From: Petrosia ficiformis
Taxonomy: Eukaryota; Porifera; Demospongiae; Haplosclerida; Petrosiidae
Reading direction: 5' to 3'
DNA length: 64,000 nt
NCBI GenBank assembly: GCA_947044365.1
Contig: OX345637.1
Location: 6,783,201-6,847,200, forward strand
Under the pieces are notes generated by a model. That model saw only the letters and a list, made by a program, of their open reading frames with translations. It did not search any database and had not been told where the DNA came from. Position numbers and translations under genes: made by a program. The stretch's first letter is position 1. The number at the start of each line of letters is the position of its first letter. Positions 1 to 14,500 of this stretch are shown one piece after another.

Positions 1-857
1 TTGTGGTTTAACACTAGATGTCACCAGATGTCACACCACTCACATGGCCCTTCTAGAACTTTCTTTGATTTTTTGTATATAAATAAGTTGTATTTATCAT
101 AATATACTACTACTACTTTGTTGTTTTCGATATTATATCAAGTCTCATTGAACTGCAATAAAACTTTGAGTTCCAAAGATTGGTTCAAACAATTATTATA
201 TATTATATAGGCCTATTTTAGAGAGATCTTCCTTCATACTCTTTTAAACATTGACTGGAATATAAATTATAGTGAGGTGGCACAATGCTAAGGAGAACAC
301 TGATCCCTTGATCAGGTGCTCTTAACTACTAAACCACGAAGCTTTAGTAGATGAGTAAGTGTAGATACTAGATGAAATAATGACTAGTGGCTTTGAATGA
401 TTATAATCTTTAGGCACAGACAATTATGCAATATCTCAATAACAACAGCATGGGGATAAAATTATGAAATATTTCCCAGTATTCAAGTGTAGAGGAATAT
501 TGATTGTTAGCCACTCTACTTTCAATGACGAAATAGATGTACTACATTTATCTTCTATCATTTTATAGATATCAAAACTGAAAATGCACACAAGCAATAT
601 TGGGATGGTACCTTAGCAACTAACCATGCATGCACTTTTGTATAACCCATGCAGTTTAGCTATGTTGTATCCATGTGCTATATATCTACTGTAGCAGCTA
701 CTTATGTTGTGCTATATGAAAGTGGTTAATTTAATTTTGCTGTTAAAGTACCGTCGCTATACTTCAACTAATTAGCTACACTCACATGTGAATGTTCATG
801 GTTTGATATCTTTCAATCAATAAATTGTTATTTTGATGATGGGATATCAAGTGTTAC
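1..857. other. AT-rich sequence downstream of the last recognised GH31 exon
   Basis: This should contain the GH31 3' end, but no exon, stop or poly(A) site could be assigned with confidence. A tiny block at 789-812 (YQTMNIH, acceptor ttgaaag, donor gtgagt, phase-compatible) is a weak candidate for the next exon. Confidence 0.3.
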
Positions 858-3800
858 CTTCCATCATAGGTCCAACAATCAGTAGAATACTCTTCAAATG
901 ATTCTCTCAAAGGACAATAACTGACTGTACTCTTATCTATAGTAACTAAATTGGCTGAAAAGGAGATATATATATACATGTAGAGGCAATTAAAATCTCT
1001 TTCATACATACACTATATCTTAACCCTCATTTAGTTTGATTACATGAGTTTCAATTCCTTCTGAAACTATATAAATCAATGCTGCTTTCTTGTTATGGCC
1101 CGTAGGGTCATCCCTATAATTGCTTTCCACGGGGTTGAATCTATAATTATATATAATTATAATAATTATAATTATATATAATTATTATTATACATGTCAC
1201 TTGTGCGACTATGCGTTGTATAGGTAGTTAAGGAAGTTGCGTCATTCCCAGGGGCTCGGTCAATTAATGGGTGTACGTGTGGCGCATAAAAGAACACGTG
1301 TTTGAGCTACAGACCAGCCAAGAAGCTTCAGAAAGGATGTAAAACTGCTAATAACTGTTGTATATAGCAGAGAAACAGTATAAATATTATGCAAGAATCT
1401 TTAACAAGTAAGTATGAGTTTCAGACACGAGGAAGTCATCATTTAGAATCTTGAATGAGTACTTCAGTCAGTTCATCAGAGATCTGTGTACTTAGACTGC
1501 AATCAGGCTTACACTTACTTCTTCAGGCCCCAGCTTTCGAGTACACAGAAAGGTAGAGACACTAGTGCCATCAGCAATGCTTGATACATAGTCATCACAA
1601 AGCAAATATAGGGATACTTTTTTCTCAATATATCTTGTCTAGTAATTTATTTCTTTTGATTTTGATCTATATTGACTGGTATATAAAGTACATGCCATAA
1701 TAAAGAATGGTAACAAAACCTTTCAAACATCTGTCAAGTACATCACATTATAAGTACAAATTCATGTACATATTAATTACTCTGGATGAGCTAGTAACAT
1801 CTGTTGTTTTTGATGATGTTGGAATTGAAATACTAATAGTATACCACAGGCTGTACCTATAATACTATGCTACGTAAATAGCTACATTTAATATGTTTGT
1901 TACCATATGGCTTATTATGACATGTACATTACTCAATATAGATCAAGATCAAATGAACTGTGACTTGTAAATATTACCTAGAAAGAATAATAAATCAGCA
2001 TGGAGGAAAATATGATTGCTTAATATAATTGTGTGTTACATACTTGTAGTATGTGTTAACTACATGTTTGTGTACATACATGTATACATGCACTTATATG
2101 TACAGACACAAACCTACCAGGCCAAAAATTAGGAACAGCAAGTTGATATTGCCTCTCAGGCAATGCATTGTAGTTCACATGATGGTCAATAGTAATGATT
2201 AATGAAGAACTGGAATGAAGAAATACATACAGGTAAATATAGTACATACACATATAACATTATATAGCTAGTTTCAATCAAGTGATCTCTATTCCTGTAT
2301 ATATAGCACCTTGGATCTTCTGATTTTGTTCCATACTAGGAGCAGATCTTGGCCGTGTTATTGTGTATACTACAAACTGACACACCCTTTAGTAACATGT
2401 GTTGTTTTGTACGCTAGGTTCTTTTTCTTGAGTACCATCTCAAGAGTCTGGGTATGAGACTAGTACATTACTTCATGTATGTACATGTATTAATGCTATA
2501 TTGCATGAAAAGTTAGTTTAAGAGGTGTGGAGTAAATAAACATTTGCAGTTTACACCTACATGTATGTTTTGAAAAATGATAAAGTCAACTTTCAATTGA
2601 ACAAAACACTTTTTAGTAAGAAAGACCCTGTCTACACTATTATCTAGTATCTCTAAATAATTATTATAGTTAGTATTATATCTCATATAATACTTACAGT
2701 GTGGTTAATTGTCAGGTCTCTCTATCTGATATCAGACCAGCCAAGGTTGAGGATGTTTCCAGTTGCATAACAGCTCAAGCAGAAGGCAAGATCTGCTATG
2801 CAATTAGAAACATCCAAAACCAAGGCCAAGGGTCTGATAAATCAGATAGAGTCCTGACTACCATACTATAAATGATGTAGTATATGTTGCTTTGAAATAT
2901 CCTATATAAACTTAAGATATAACCATATGAAACAGTTGCCATGGTAGTATGCACTATAATATATATATATAATTATATAATTATAATTATAATGTACATT
3001 GGAGTATATACCATCCCTATGGTTGCTTTCAACAGGGGTTAGTACATATTTGTTTATTTATCTATAGTGGACCATCATGACATTATCTGAACCAATTAAT
3101 GAGTGTAGTACAAAGAACATGTGTATACACGAGGCACTTTAATAAACAGAAAACAGAAGTATGTTACAAAAGAAAAGGTAAGAAACACAACGATAGGGAC
3201 ACTTTTGTTTATCTAACAGCAAATATCCTACATGTACTTACTCTGATGTCTTATGAGCATAAGTAATGGTAGTGTTTCCATAGTTACCATTCATGTAATC
3301 AATGCTTACACCATCATCATCATATACATATCCCATGCCACTGGAAAGATCAAAAGAAAGGACAATGAAAACAGACTAGCGAGGAAGAGGAAGGAAAGAG
3401 AAGGAAGAAGATGACAAAGGAGGGAGAAAGAGGAGGAGGAGGAAAAAGAGGAGCCATGACAAGAAAACAAATGAGTACAAGACAGAAGAATAAATATTAA
3501 GTCTATTTGTTAGACTCTGCTTGTCACTAGATATTACATGTGTTTAAATGTTTTAACTCACTTATCAACATCACCTACAAATATCATAAACTTAAGACTA
3601 CTAGGAATATGTCCAGCAGTACCAAGAGGATCTGTGGAAGTTGATAATATAAACGCATCTACATGTGAATTGTAATGTGGACATTGGGACAACCCACTTT
3701 ACAAACTCACCCGATTCAAACCACCTAATTCACACTACTATAGTTGGAGTCAGAACCCAAACCTAAAACCCTAAACTAATCCTAAGTACTACACTCTAAC

Positions 3801-5523
3801 TCTGGATATTTTCTTCTTAAGAAACAGAAGTGGGAGTAAGAAAATTGGAAAGAGCATTTACATATAATTTTAATTATACATGTACACATTAGGGCTGGGG
3901 AATAGTAGCGATAGCGTGACTATCGTTATCATCAGTGTTACTATCATGACAGTGATAGGTATATAAACACTACTATCGTGATAGTGGACATGTGGTTACA
4001 GGCATGTGCATTTGACATTGTCTCGCCTCAAGATACCCACAACTACATGAAAAAACATGCAAAGATGGCGATGAATATTTTTGATAAGACTGATCTGGAC
4101 AAAGAGCTTGAAAGTAGTTTCTGTTTGGGGTTCAAGGAGTGGTATACGAGAGTACTTGGTTTCTCTGCCGCCACAAATGGAAAATACTCAGAATCTGCAT
4201 TCAAACTGTAGTTTCATTATCGTGATAGTATTCACTGTCGTTCAAGTATCTATTAGATATCGTGATAGCTGAAAATTTCACTATCACCCAGCTCTACCAC
4301 ATGCACATGACCATATGATTCATACCATTGTTATAGCCGTCAGTTCTAAGAGGAATGATACTACCAGCTCTGACAAAAACTGGAATCTCTGACAGTGTAA
4401 AGGTACGATTAACAGTCATTGGACCTTTAATCAATTCACCAGTAAACCACGAAATGTATGTACCCTGAAACAATAAAATAGTACACAGAGATTTCATTTG
4501 CAGAAAAGGAAAAACCATATTGCAGGGTCTATCTTCCTTGATCCAGTATCCCACATATGAATGGATCAGGAAAAATCAGTAGTCTTGTTATTCAATTTAT
4601 GAGGCAATGTTATCTCTTTAAATGCTTACTATACTGTCACTTTGTATGCAAAGCTAACAAAATATGTCTGATACAAGTAGATCAATATGTTTACTTTCTG
4701 TATAACAAATTCTGTTTGCGTTCTGTGCAAAATTACCGAATAGCAGCCATTTAAACATGATAGTGCCTTGCAAATTGAGTAATGAAATCCTCCCAGAACC
4801 ATAACTATGTATAATTATTATACATGAATAAATCTACAAGTTTGGTAAACTCTATTTTAATGATGATGAGGGAGATGTACATGTACGTCAGTGTTTTTCA
4901 TAAGCCCATACAACACACCATTGGCACAAACACCTTCTTATTTGGCACTGCAGTGACTGCATGGTTTTCTCTTTGGTGCAGTTAATTATAATTGTATTGT
5001 CACCAACCGTTTGTTAATAGGTTCAAAATGTATTCCCAGTGGCACACATTAAACATTCAATTTGGCCTATGCTTCAAAAATTATCAAAAGCTCGGATGTG
5101 TGTATACAAGTAGCACATCATGTACATGTATAAGACACTTCACATGAACATATTCAATGTTTGCACATGCATGTCTAGTACTACAGATCTACTTCATGCA
5201 AAGTGTTCAATTATGAATTAGTAGATGTCATGTGTAGTACATGTATGTGCATGAATGTATACATAAACTATGATTCCATGAGTAGTAGATGAGTATATAT
5301 CAGTTTTTATGTCCGTACAAATTTGCTATACCTGAGGTATCCATATTTCCTTTGTGACTAAGCCAGTCTCAGCAACTATAGCTTGTGTGATTGGAGCTAC
5401 TAACACATCAGGACCAAAGAAATACTGTGTGCATAAAGCCATTGATTATTATAAACACACTCATACTCACTCACTCACATATACATACCCATACACACAA
5501 ACGTACATGTACATGTGCACATG

Positions 5524-5557
<34 letters not shown>

Positions 5558-8500
5558 ACAGCATCTGTAATAGTAATAGCCCTGCAATAATTTTTAAAAT
5601 TATTAATTAAAAACGACCACCTACAATTAATTTGGAGAGCACATCGTACAGTAGGTAAAGTTTTCAAGGGAGTAGGATCTTTTATAATCCAGTAAGAATG
5701 GGTCATTATTTAACTTCAAGGTTTGGTAAGTAAGTTATTATTACATGTATTTACTGATGTATTGGTTTGGTAAACAGGATTGCATAAGCATTTTCAAATA
5801 TGAATAGAGAGGAGAGGGTTGGGATCCCACCAAAGATGTCTTTAACCCCCAGTTCTGGTTCCCAAGGCCAGACTATCCATGTCAGGAGTCCAATGACATC
5901 AAAGCATCAAAGCATATGTGAACATGTTAAAATTTAAGAATGTTAATAATGTAAAACAGAAAGGGAAGCTATGTTACTGACCCCTGATAGTCAATTAGGT
6001 TACCAGAATCCCAATCTCAGTTGCTATGGCAACGTTTATCAACTGAAGAGCATATTAATTTAGTATTTCAGTTTAATAAAGTTCAACCAATGATGGGATG
6101 TTGGAAGTAAGAACCTGTGGTTTGATACTCTTAGAGCAGATCCATCATCCAGTAGACAGAGACAGGTCTGTCTACAGTGTTTATTGGTTGGCTGGAGAGT
6201 GGACAAGTACATTAAGCCTACCTCTGTAAATGTTTTCTCCACTCCACTAAGAATGGGCACACCCACAAAACACACACACACACACACACACTCACCTGTC
6301 TATCATAAGTATAAGCCTCGGGACTTTCTGGATACTCATAGTACATAGGACGAAGAAGACTCAAACCTATAAATACATATACATATACATGTAGTCATGT
6401 ACATGTAAAATGCACAATCTATATGTACATGTACATGAATCAACAGGATTCTAATATGATATACGATACCTGTATCATGAGCAGTTCTAGCATGTGTATA
6501 GATATAAGGAACCATAGCTCCTCTGAGAATCATTGCCTCATGCATGATACGATAGTTCTCCTGAGAAAGTAACACATAAAACCACATGTATTAATTATAT
6601 ACTGCATTTATATTATGTTATAATCATGTAAAATTATGCAATTACATGTACATTTATTAGAGTGTTAATAGATATCCTATGGTATACCCGAATATTAAAA
6701 TAGACTGTACATATATGCAGGATAACACAATCTAATGAAGGATCTACAGAGGATCAGTATAAATGACTCTCAACTATTATATGTACATATATGCAGGATA
6801 TCACAATCTAATGAAGGATCTACAGAGGATCAGTATAAATGACTCTCAACTAGTATATGTACATATATGCAGGATAACACAATCTAATGAAGGATCTACA
6901 GAGGATCGGTATAAATGACTCTCGACTAGTATATGTACACATGTACATATATGCAGGATAACATAGTCTAATGAAGGATCTACAGAGGAATAGTAGTATA
7001 AATTTATCGCTAACAGTTTGTCACCTTTGATGAAACTAATAACCAATTGCAACAAATTAATTTTATAAATAAATGGGTGTGGCTAATTACGATATTTACA
7101 ACAGGATGTACAGATACCTCGTACCACTACTAACACTCTAATTTAATGTATATAGATAATTATAATTATCATAATATATAATATATAATTATATATATAT
7201 GTATACAATAAAGTATATATACATATACATGTACATGTATATAATTATACATAATGGTAGGATTGGACAATAATAATTACTCATGATTTTAGTCTGCTAA
7301 TATTATCATAATGTCAAAATCATGATGTAATGATGTGCACCTTTACATGAATAAGCATCCTTCATTAGAGTCTGCATTGTCTATCAAAATGTCATTTTAC
7401 TGCATAGGTAGGTAATCACACAAAATGTTATCCATCCATACATGTATATAGTCGAAAAACACTATAAAACGTAATTATGAGCCATATGCTCTCAAAACAA
7501 GAATCAGAATTATAACACTTACCTATTTAGACAGAATCAATGAGTAGTTGCAATAATCACGAGTCACCTTTAGGCAACAATCATGCAACATAATTTTCAA
7601 TTTTGTCCAACCCTACATAATAGTTATTGTACATGCTAATAGTGTGTTACCAGTGGATAGACCCAAATTCTTCTATCGTTAATGGCATTTTTTGTACAGT
7701 GAGTACGAAATATAGGAGAGAATGTACCCCATTGTACCCATCTGAGAAGGAAAGCAATGTTTTATTTCATTTATATAGTCTTGTATATGTACTCATACAT
7801 GTAATGATATGCAATACTTGTCATACTTAAAATTTAAACATTTTCATCCTATAACAATTTGAAAGAAAATGTTTTCAAATATTAAATTTCACATTGTCTT
7901 CCAAATTCAACTTTTGCCCTCCCTTGACAAATTTTATAAATAAAGGCCTGCATGTGTATATCAGGTAAATGTACCTGGTATATAATTCTGGTGGAGATGG
8001 AAGAATATGACCACCTAAATCATGACTCCAGTAACCAAACAAAACATTGGTAGCTCTTAGAGTGAAGAAGACTTGATAATGTAATGAATCCCAACTCTGA
8101 AATTAGAATTTTGGTATTTGTTATTTATAGTCTAAGTAAACAGGTGGAGTCTATTGTATTTCTTTGGACCAGAAAGATGTTTTATTCTAGTTGTCATTTT
8201 CTGCATCTATAGTGCTATCAAGACACACTTCAAGTGAAATTGACCAGTTGAATATGACTTTGTCCTTGTGGTAGGTTTCTCACCCTTACACACAATGATC
8301 AAGGGATTTAACAGCATACCGGTTTTCATATGTTGGACATTGACTAATTTTCAAACACGTGTTACTACATACCTCAATGCATATCATTGTACCAATTACA
8401 TACATATACATGTACATTAATACATGTATAAGTACATGTACGTATATACATACACTTAATGGACGATGGCATAGCTGTAGCTTAAATATACGCATGTACT

Positions 8501-11500
8501 TATACATGTATATATTTAATGTACACGTTTTTATACATATACATTAAATACATGTATATACATGTATGTTAGTATAAAAATCATTTGTATACTCAGCTTA
8601 CTGGTACTACATCACCAGAGAATCCAACTTGATATCTGTGGTTTCCTAACCCTCCCCATCTATGAAGGATGAACGGCCTAAGTGCTGGGGACTATAGTAT
8701 AATCAAATATTAATGTTGAGAATTATCATGCTCTTACATGTATAACAATAATAATAACATACAGTATCATTCCATTGATAAGGATTAGTTGTGAATATAT
8801 GATTGAGCCAAAATGTTGGATTAACGAGTGGAATTTTGATCCATGATTCTCCTAAAGAAAGAAGAATTTACAACTTTACTATCAGAATAATACAATGAAG
8901 AAATTTTGGTTGTATATTTGCTAATATTAGAAACTCATAAACTAAAAAAATTAATGCATATACAATATGAACAAATATTCTCACATCAAATTATTGGGCC
9001 AGATCAGAAATATATTCGAGTTCATGAACGTATATGATTTACATGGTTATTCTGCTGTTTAAAAAATTGTTGAGAATACTGTTGTACTGTACAGTACAAT
9101 ACAATACTGCTGCCAACGCCCTCTTTTTTAGCTGAGCTGCTTTCCTCCATTGGGTTTAAATACAGACCTTTGCTGCTAATTAAAGCTACAGTGATACTTG
9201 GGCTTAAGGAAAACGAACTCATCACTTTGTGTTTAAGAAAGTTCATGCCAGGTTTTGAATCAAGCACAGACTCTGCTACTATTGAGCCATTTGCCATGCA
9301 CCAGTTGTTCCGTTTTTTCGTACATCCACACTATAAAATACTATCTCACTATCAGATAATGTAGTCCAGGGTAATAGGACAGGTTTGTGCGTGAGCATAC
9401 TATTATGAATAATATTTATTATTAAATTTTATCTGAGTTATTCACTTGTACTTAAATGACATTGCGCAATTTACTTGCGACCGCAGTATCAGCTGTAATA
9501 TGCATGTATCACCAACGTACTACTCCTAAATGTTCTTTGAAGACTACTATACAGTACATGTACATACATGTACATGTACATGCTGCTACTTGAAAGGTTA
9601 CCATCTCTTTTACCGAATATAATGATGTGTACATGTTTTACATACATGTATATATTACATGTACATATATAATAACCTTGTTGCCAATCTAACCACCAAA
9701 AGTCAATGCCTTCATCTTGCAATGGCTTGAGAATTAACTTGAAAAAATTATTTGCAAACTAAAAAAAAAAAAACAATATATATATATAATTATATATAAT
9801 TATATATAATATATATGTAATGTACATTGTATTATTCAGTAACAGTTACTATGATTACAGTTACTATGGATACCTTCTTATCTTCAGGTGTCCATGGTAC
9901 ATAATGTTGAGTCTATATTTCAAAAAAGAATTACTCATAGTAATAATTTCACATAATTATGACAGCTTGATTATTACCTTGGGGTCAATTCCCATAGCAA
10001 CAGCCATTTCATTATATCTAGCCTCCCATGGTTGTATACCTTAATAGAATGATACAAATACAAATATAGTGATTCTAGAAAGGAGTATAAAGTATTGTTT
10101 TTGAAGGACGATTGAAATAATAGACTGAATAGATTTTGAACTTTATAGAAATAAACTTCTTGAATATTATACCTGATGCAGGATGAAGGTTAAGAGTGTT
10201 TCTTAACTTTTTTTCTTTACACCTATAATGACATACTTGAGCATAATAATCATTAATTATAATACTGTTCCTTTGTACAATGTAGTGAATGTACATGTAC
10301 ATGTACCTAAATCATCCAAATTTGGATGATTTGAGTAAGTGGAAAGAATCATCCAAATGGGATGATTTGAGTGAATGGAAAGAATCATCCAAATTTGGAT
10401 GATTTGAGTAAGTGGAAAGAATTATCCAAATCCAAGGAAGTTACTTGTATACATGACTCTATAAAGACTATATGTGTGTGTATAATAAATGTTTGTGTAC
10501 ACATACATGTGCTACTGCTATATCATGAAGAAGAGAAACATCATTAATTACATAGCTGCTAAACATATGCAGTCTGATACACTCCAGAAGTACTACAGTC
10601 AGACACTCCTTTATGCATTTGCAACTAGTAAGGTCTTTAGTACTCATAATTCCTGCTATTGATGCCTCAATTCTAAACGGAAGGGCTGCTTTGGCTTGCA
10701 CAAAATCAACATTCTTTCTATAAAGTGTTCCTGTATTTGTATATTTTTTAATAAGGAAGCTAGATATTCATTATTGATAGTAAGAAGCAACTACACCTGT
10801 ACATACATTTCACAAGTTGATAATAATTATATAGTAATTACATAGTGTAGCACTTACCAGTCTAGGAATGCCTTTGGATTAGGGAAGAGATGCTTGTCCC
10901 ACGTAAATCCAGTCCATCCCATATTCTCACCAGCCTGAAGCAAGACAAAACGTTCATAAAGTAAAATCTACACATACATGTACATGTATAATCAATAAGG
11001 CCTGGTTAGGCAACTTATGTACATCCTTATGTTCATGTTTCAATGGGAAACATCAAGGTAGGGTTGGCCAATAATCCACCATATCACATCCATTGCAATA
11101 TTATTCCATTGCAATAAACAGATAATTTTGGTCTGTCAATATTATCACAATGGGAAAATATTGTCTTACTGCAATTAAATAATAGTTATAATATATGCAG
11201 TTGAAAAATACTGTAACACTTAATCTTGAGCCATATACTATATAAACAAGGATCAGAAGTGTCATTTTTTAACAAATCAGCCTATTTTTACTATCATAGA
11301 CAGTATCAATGAGTAGTTGCAAGTCACCTTTAGACAGTAATTGCAAAACATATTTTTTTACATTGCCCAACCTTACATCAAGGGGACTATTCCCTACATT
11401 GTAAGTTATATAGCTGAAGAATTAAGGCCTTCGGGCTGAAACGCTCTTTTCAAGAAATATAAAGTTCAAGAATCATTACAACGAATATTAATTGCATCGA

Positions 11501-14500
11501 AGGAGCTAAAGATGTCAAAATGTTTTCCTTGCACTGAATCGGAAATTGCAACAGAGTTAAGTAAGCATTTGCCTGAAACCCAAGTGTAGGCTATCAAAGA
11601 AGGATTGGCAATCCTAACATACCAGATGAGATTGAACAGGCAACCGGATGGGAAAGTTTGAGCTGATATAACCACTTTGATAAAGCATACTACCATACAT
11701 GCACATGTAACTCTCTGATACTTTCATCTGTAGCCTCATCTATCAAACTTATATTCCAGCTGAGGCAAGATTCCTAATGTAATAATATACACAAACAAAC
11801 TGTACAAAATGAATAAATGAAAACTCACCAATGGAAATATTTGTGACTAAAAAAACATTTCAAAATGGTGTGATTGGTGTCAATATTAATTTTCATGTGG
11901 CATACCTGATCTTTCTTATTCTCTTTGTAGAACGTAATATGCCAATCCATATCCGTTACCATGACATCAAGAGGGATACGTCTACTCTCATATTCTCTGG
12001 CAACCTCCTGAAAACAAAAGTCAGTATGGAAAATCTGTCACACAGGTGGATTCAATTTACAAATGAAATAGATTTTTTGTGTACTTAAAATCACTATTGA
12101 GAAATGTATCAATAATTCAATATTATAGAATGATGCAAAAATTACAATGTTGCACTGTGCTTCCATATTGACTTGTATATGTACATGTACATGTATATAT
12201 GCATGATTATATAGACTGTACGTGCATGTGTGTACAAGAAGTATACTTATTATGAAGAGAGAGAAATATCATTTATATCCACAACACACAATATAATGAA
12301 ACATGTATATGCATGTAATGTACATACACATGTACATGTATTTCAACCACATCTAGAATCTCAACCATTTTAAATCAGTGTACTTCAATATGACAAACCC
12401 CAATCAGCATTCCGTCCATGCTATTGAGAGTTTTTAATAAAATTATAATTCAAAATGGCTGAAATCTGGTCTCACATAATATCAGGACCTTAGTGTTGTC
12501 AAATTAGCTATACATGTATGTTCATGATAACCCTTACCATTTGTCCAATGTCATTATAAGCCCAGTAACGAGAATAGAATATACCAAATGCATATCGTGG
12601 AGGAATGGGAATGGGACCAGATACCAGTGTGAACTCTCTCAAGGCAGCTTTGTAATCTGAAAGATACAACCAATTGATGCTAAGCAATATGATTGGTCAC
12701 CACAAAAGATTAATAAATAAATTATTATACACCTCCTGGAGATCGAGGTGTAAAAGTAATTCATTGACCTGGTATATATGTAATCTGATTATCTGATTGG
12801 TCAATTTAATTTAATTTACATTGTAATCTCAAGTTACCATGTCCATGACCAAAGAAATACAGGTCTTGATGTGAAGAAGGACTGTAATAACAATTAGGTA
12901 TCCCTCTGACAGAATTATGTCCTCGTCTAAGTGATTTCCTTCCAGAATCATAGCAACATCCCTTACCAACACAGTCAAACTGTGAGATACCAGGATATCC
13001 ACAATCTCTTCTCTGTAGTATATATATCAATTATGATATACATTAATTTTTAAGAGTGAAGTACAGTATACCGTAGTTCCTCTAAACTTTCGTTACTCTA
13101 ATTATGAAAAATAAATAATTATTTTGGCTCTATTTGTGGAATTTGTCAAATTATCAATAAAATATCACACAGTAAGGTGGGGCAATAATAATCCAATATA
13201 TCACATTACATTGCAATATTATTGTATTGCAATAATCGTATCACATGATTTTGGTCTGCCAATATTATTACAATGACCTTACTACAATTAAATAATAACT
13301 TAATATACGTATGTGGTTGAAAAATACTATAACATTTAGTTTTGAGCCATATGCTCTCAAAACACGGATTAGAAGTGTCATCTTCTAACAAATTTTGCTA
13401 TCATAGACAGTATCAATGAAGAGTTCCAATATTGCATACGTAATTTATCGCCCAACTTTACACCATTGTGTAACAGTAACTATCTTGGTTCTACTGTCAG
13501 TAATTACAAGTATACCAATTATCGTCAAAACTAAAATCTTATCATATTAGGAAGTTTATGTGGGCAAGCAGTAATCAGTTATATATACTAATGTTGTCTA
13601 TAACTATAACCAAAACCCCTTTTAGTAAGGGATTGTGACTTTTAGTTCACTAAACTATAACTAAATTACAGGTCTGCAGCAATAACTATAACTGAAAATA
13701 TGGGCACTTTTAGTTAATTAATTACAACTAAACCCTTTTAGTTGTTTTAGTTAATTAACTATAGATAAAATAGACATACTATAATCAAAACTAATTATTG
13801 TCATACTAAATAAACATTATATACATGCTTATAATTATAGCAAAAAACAATTAGACAGTTTAGTAGCTCCAGAAGTATTAAAGTTGGATGCTCCTTTGTG
13901 GTTGTAAACATAAACTATTTTTTAAAATTTGGGCTCAAAGAACGTATTGAACTAAGCATCTTCTTTTAGAATACAGAGTGTACAAGTAATGTAGATCTTT
14001 GAACTCAAATTTTAAAAACAGAATGGAAAACGATATGTTGAACTAGATATTGAAAGTAATATACCAGGTTTCTTATCGACTAAACTTACATTTTCAGGCT
14101 GAAGAGAGCTACAGGACTTGTCAGATGGCTGAGGAAAGGACTGATTAACAACCCATGGCCATTCTGTATTATCAAACTGTGGATGATTAGTGTCATCAAC
14201 TACAACATATCCCTCACTAGAAACTAATCTAATGAATAAAAATTGCTATCACAAAATGTTCATTGATGCTGCAAACTTCATTAGGCCAAAAATATTTAAA
14301 ATGTACAGTGCAGAATATACACATACAGTGTTCTGCCCAGGATATTTAGAGTGATGATTGGATTCTACATTGCTGTTTATACCTAATCCTGTCTCAGTAG
14401 CCTATATATGCATTATTCGAGAATTGGATAATTCATCTGAGTGGTGGTTATTCCCGACGAGTGCCGACCAATGTGGGCAGAATAATGTATGTCAAAAACA

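Noticed and set aside
275..345. tRNA gene (minus strand, gtggtttagtagttaagagc)
   Set aside because: There is an A-box-like word, but no convincing B box, acceptor stem or anticodon stem. It may be a tRNA-derived SINE head.
1820..1905. Additional GH31 exon on the minus strand (open stretch with ISIPTSSKTTDVT)
   Set aside because: The same sequence occurs at 34470-34530 and 35577-35640 inside a transposable element, so it is a repeat; the phase-compatible continuation is the exon at 936-858.
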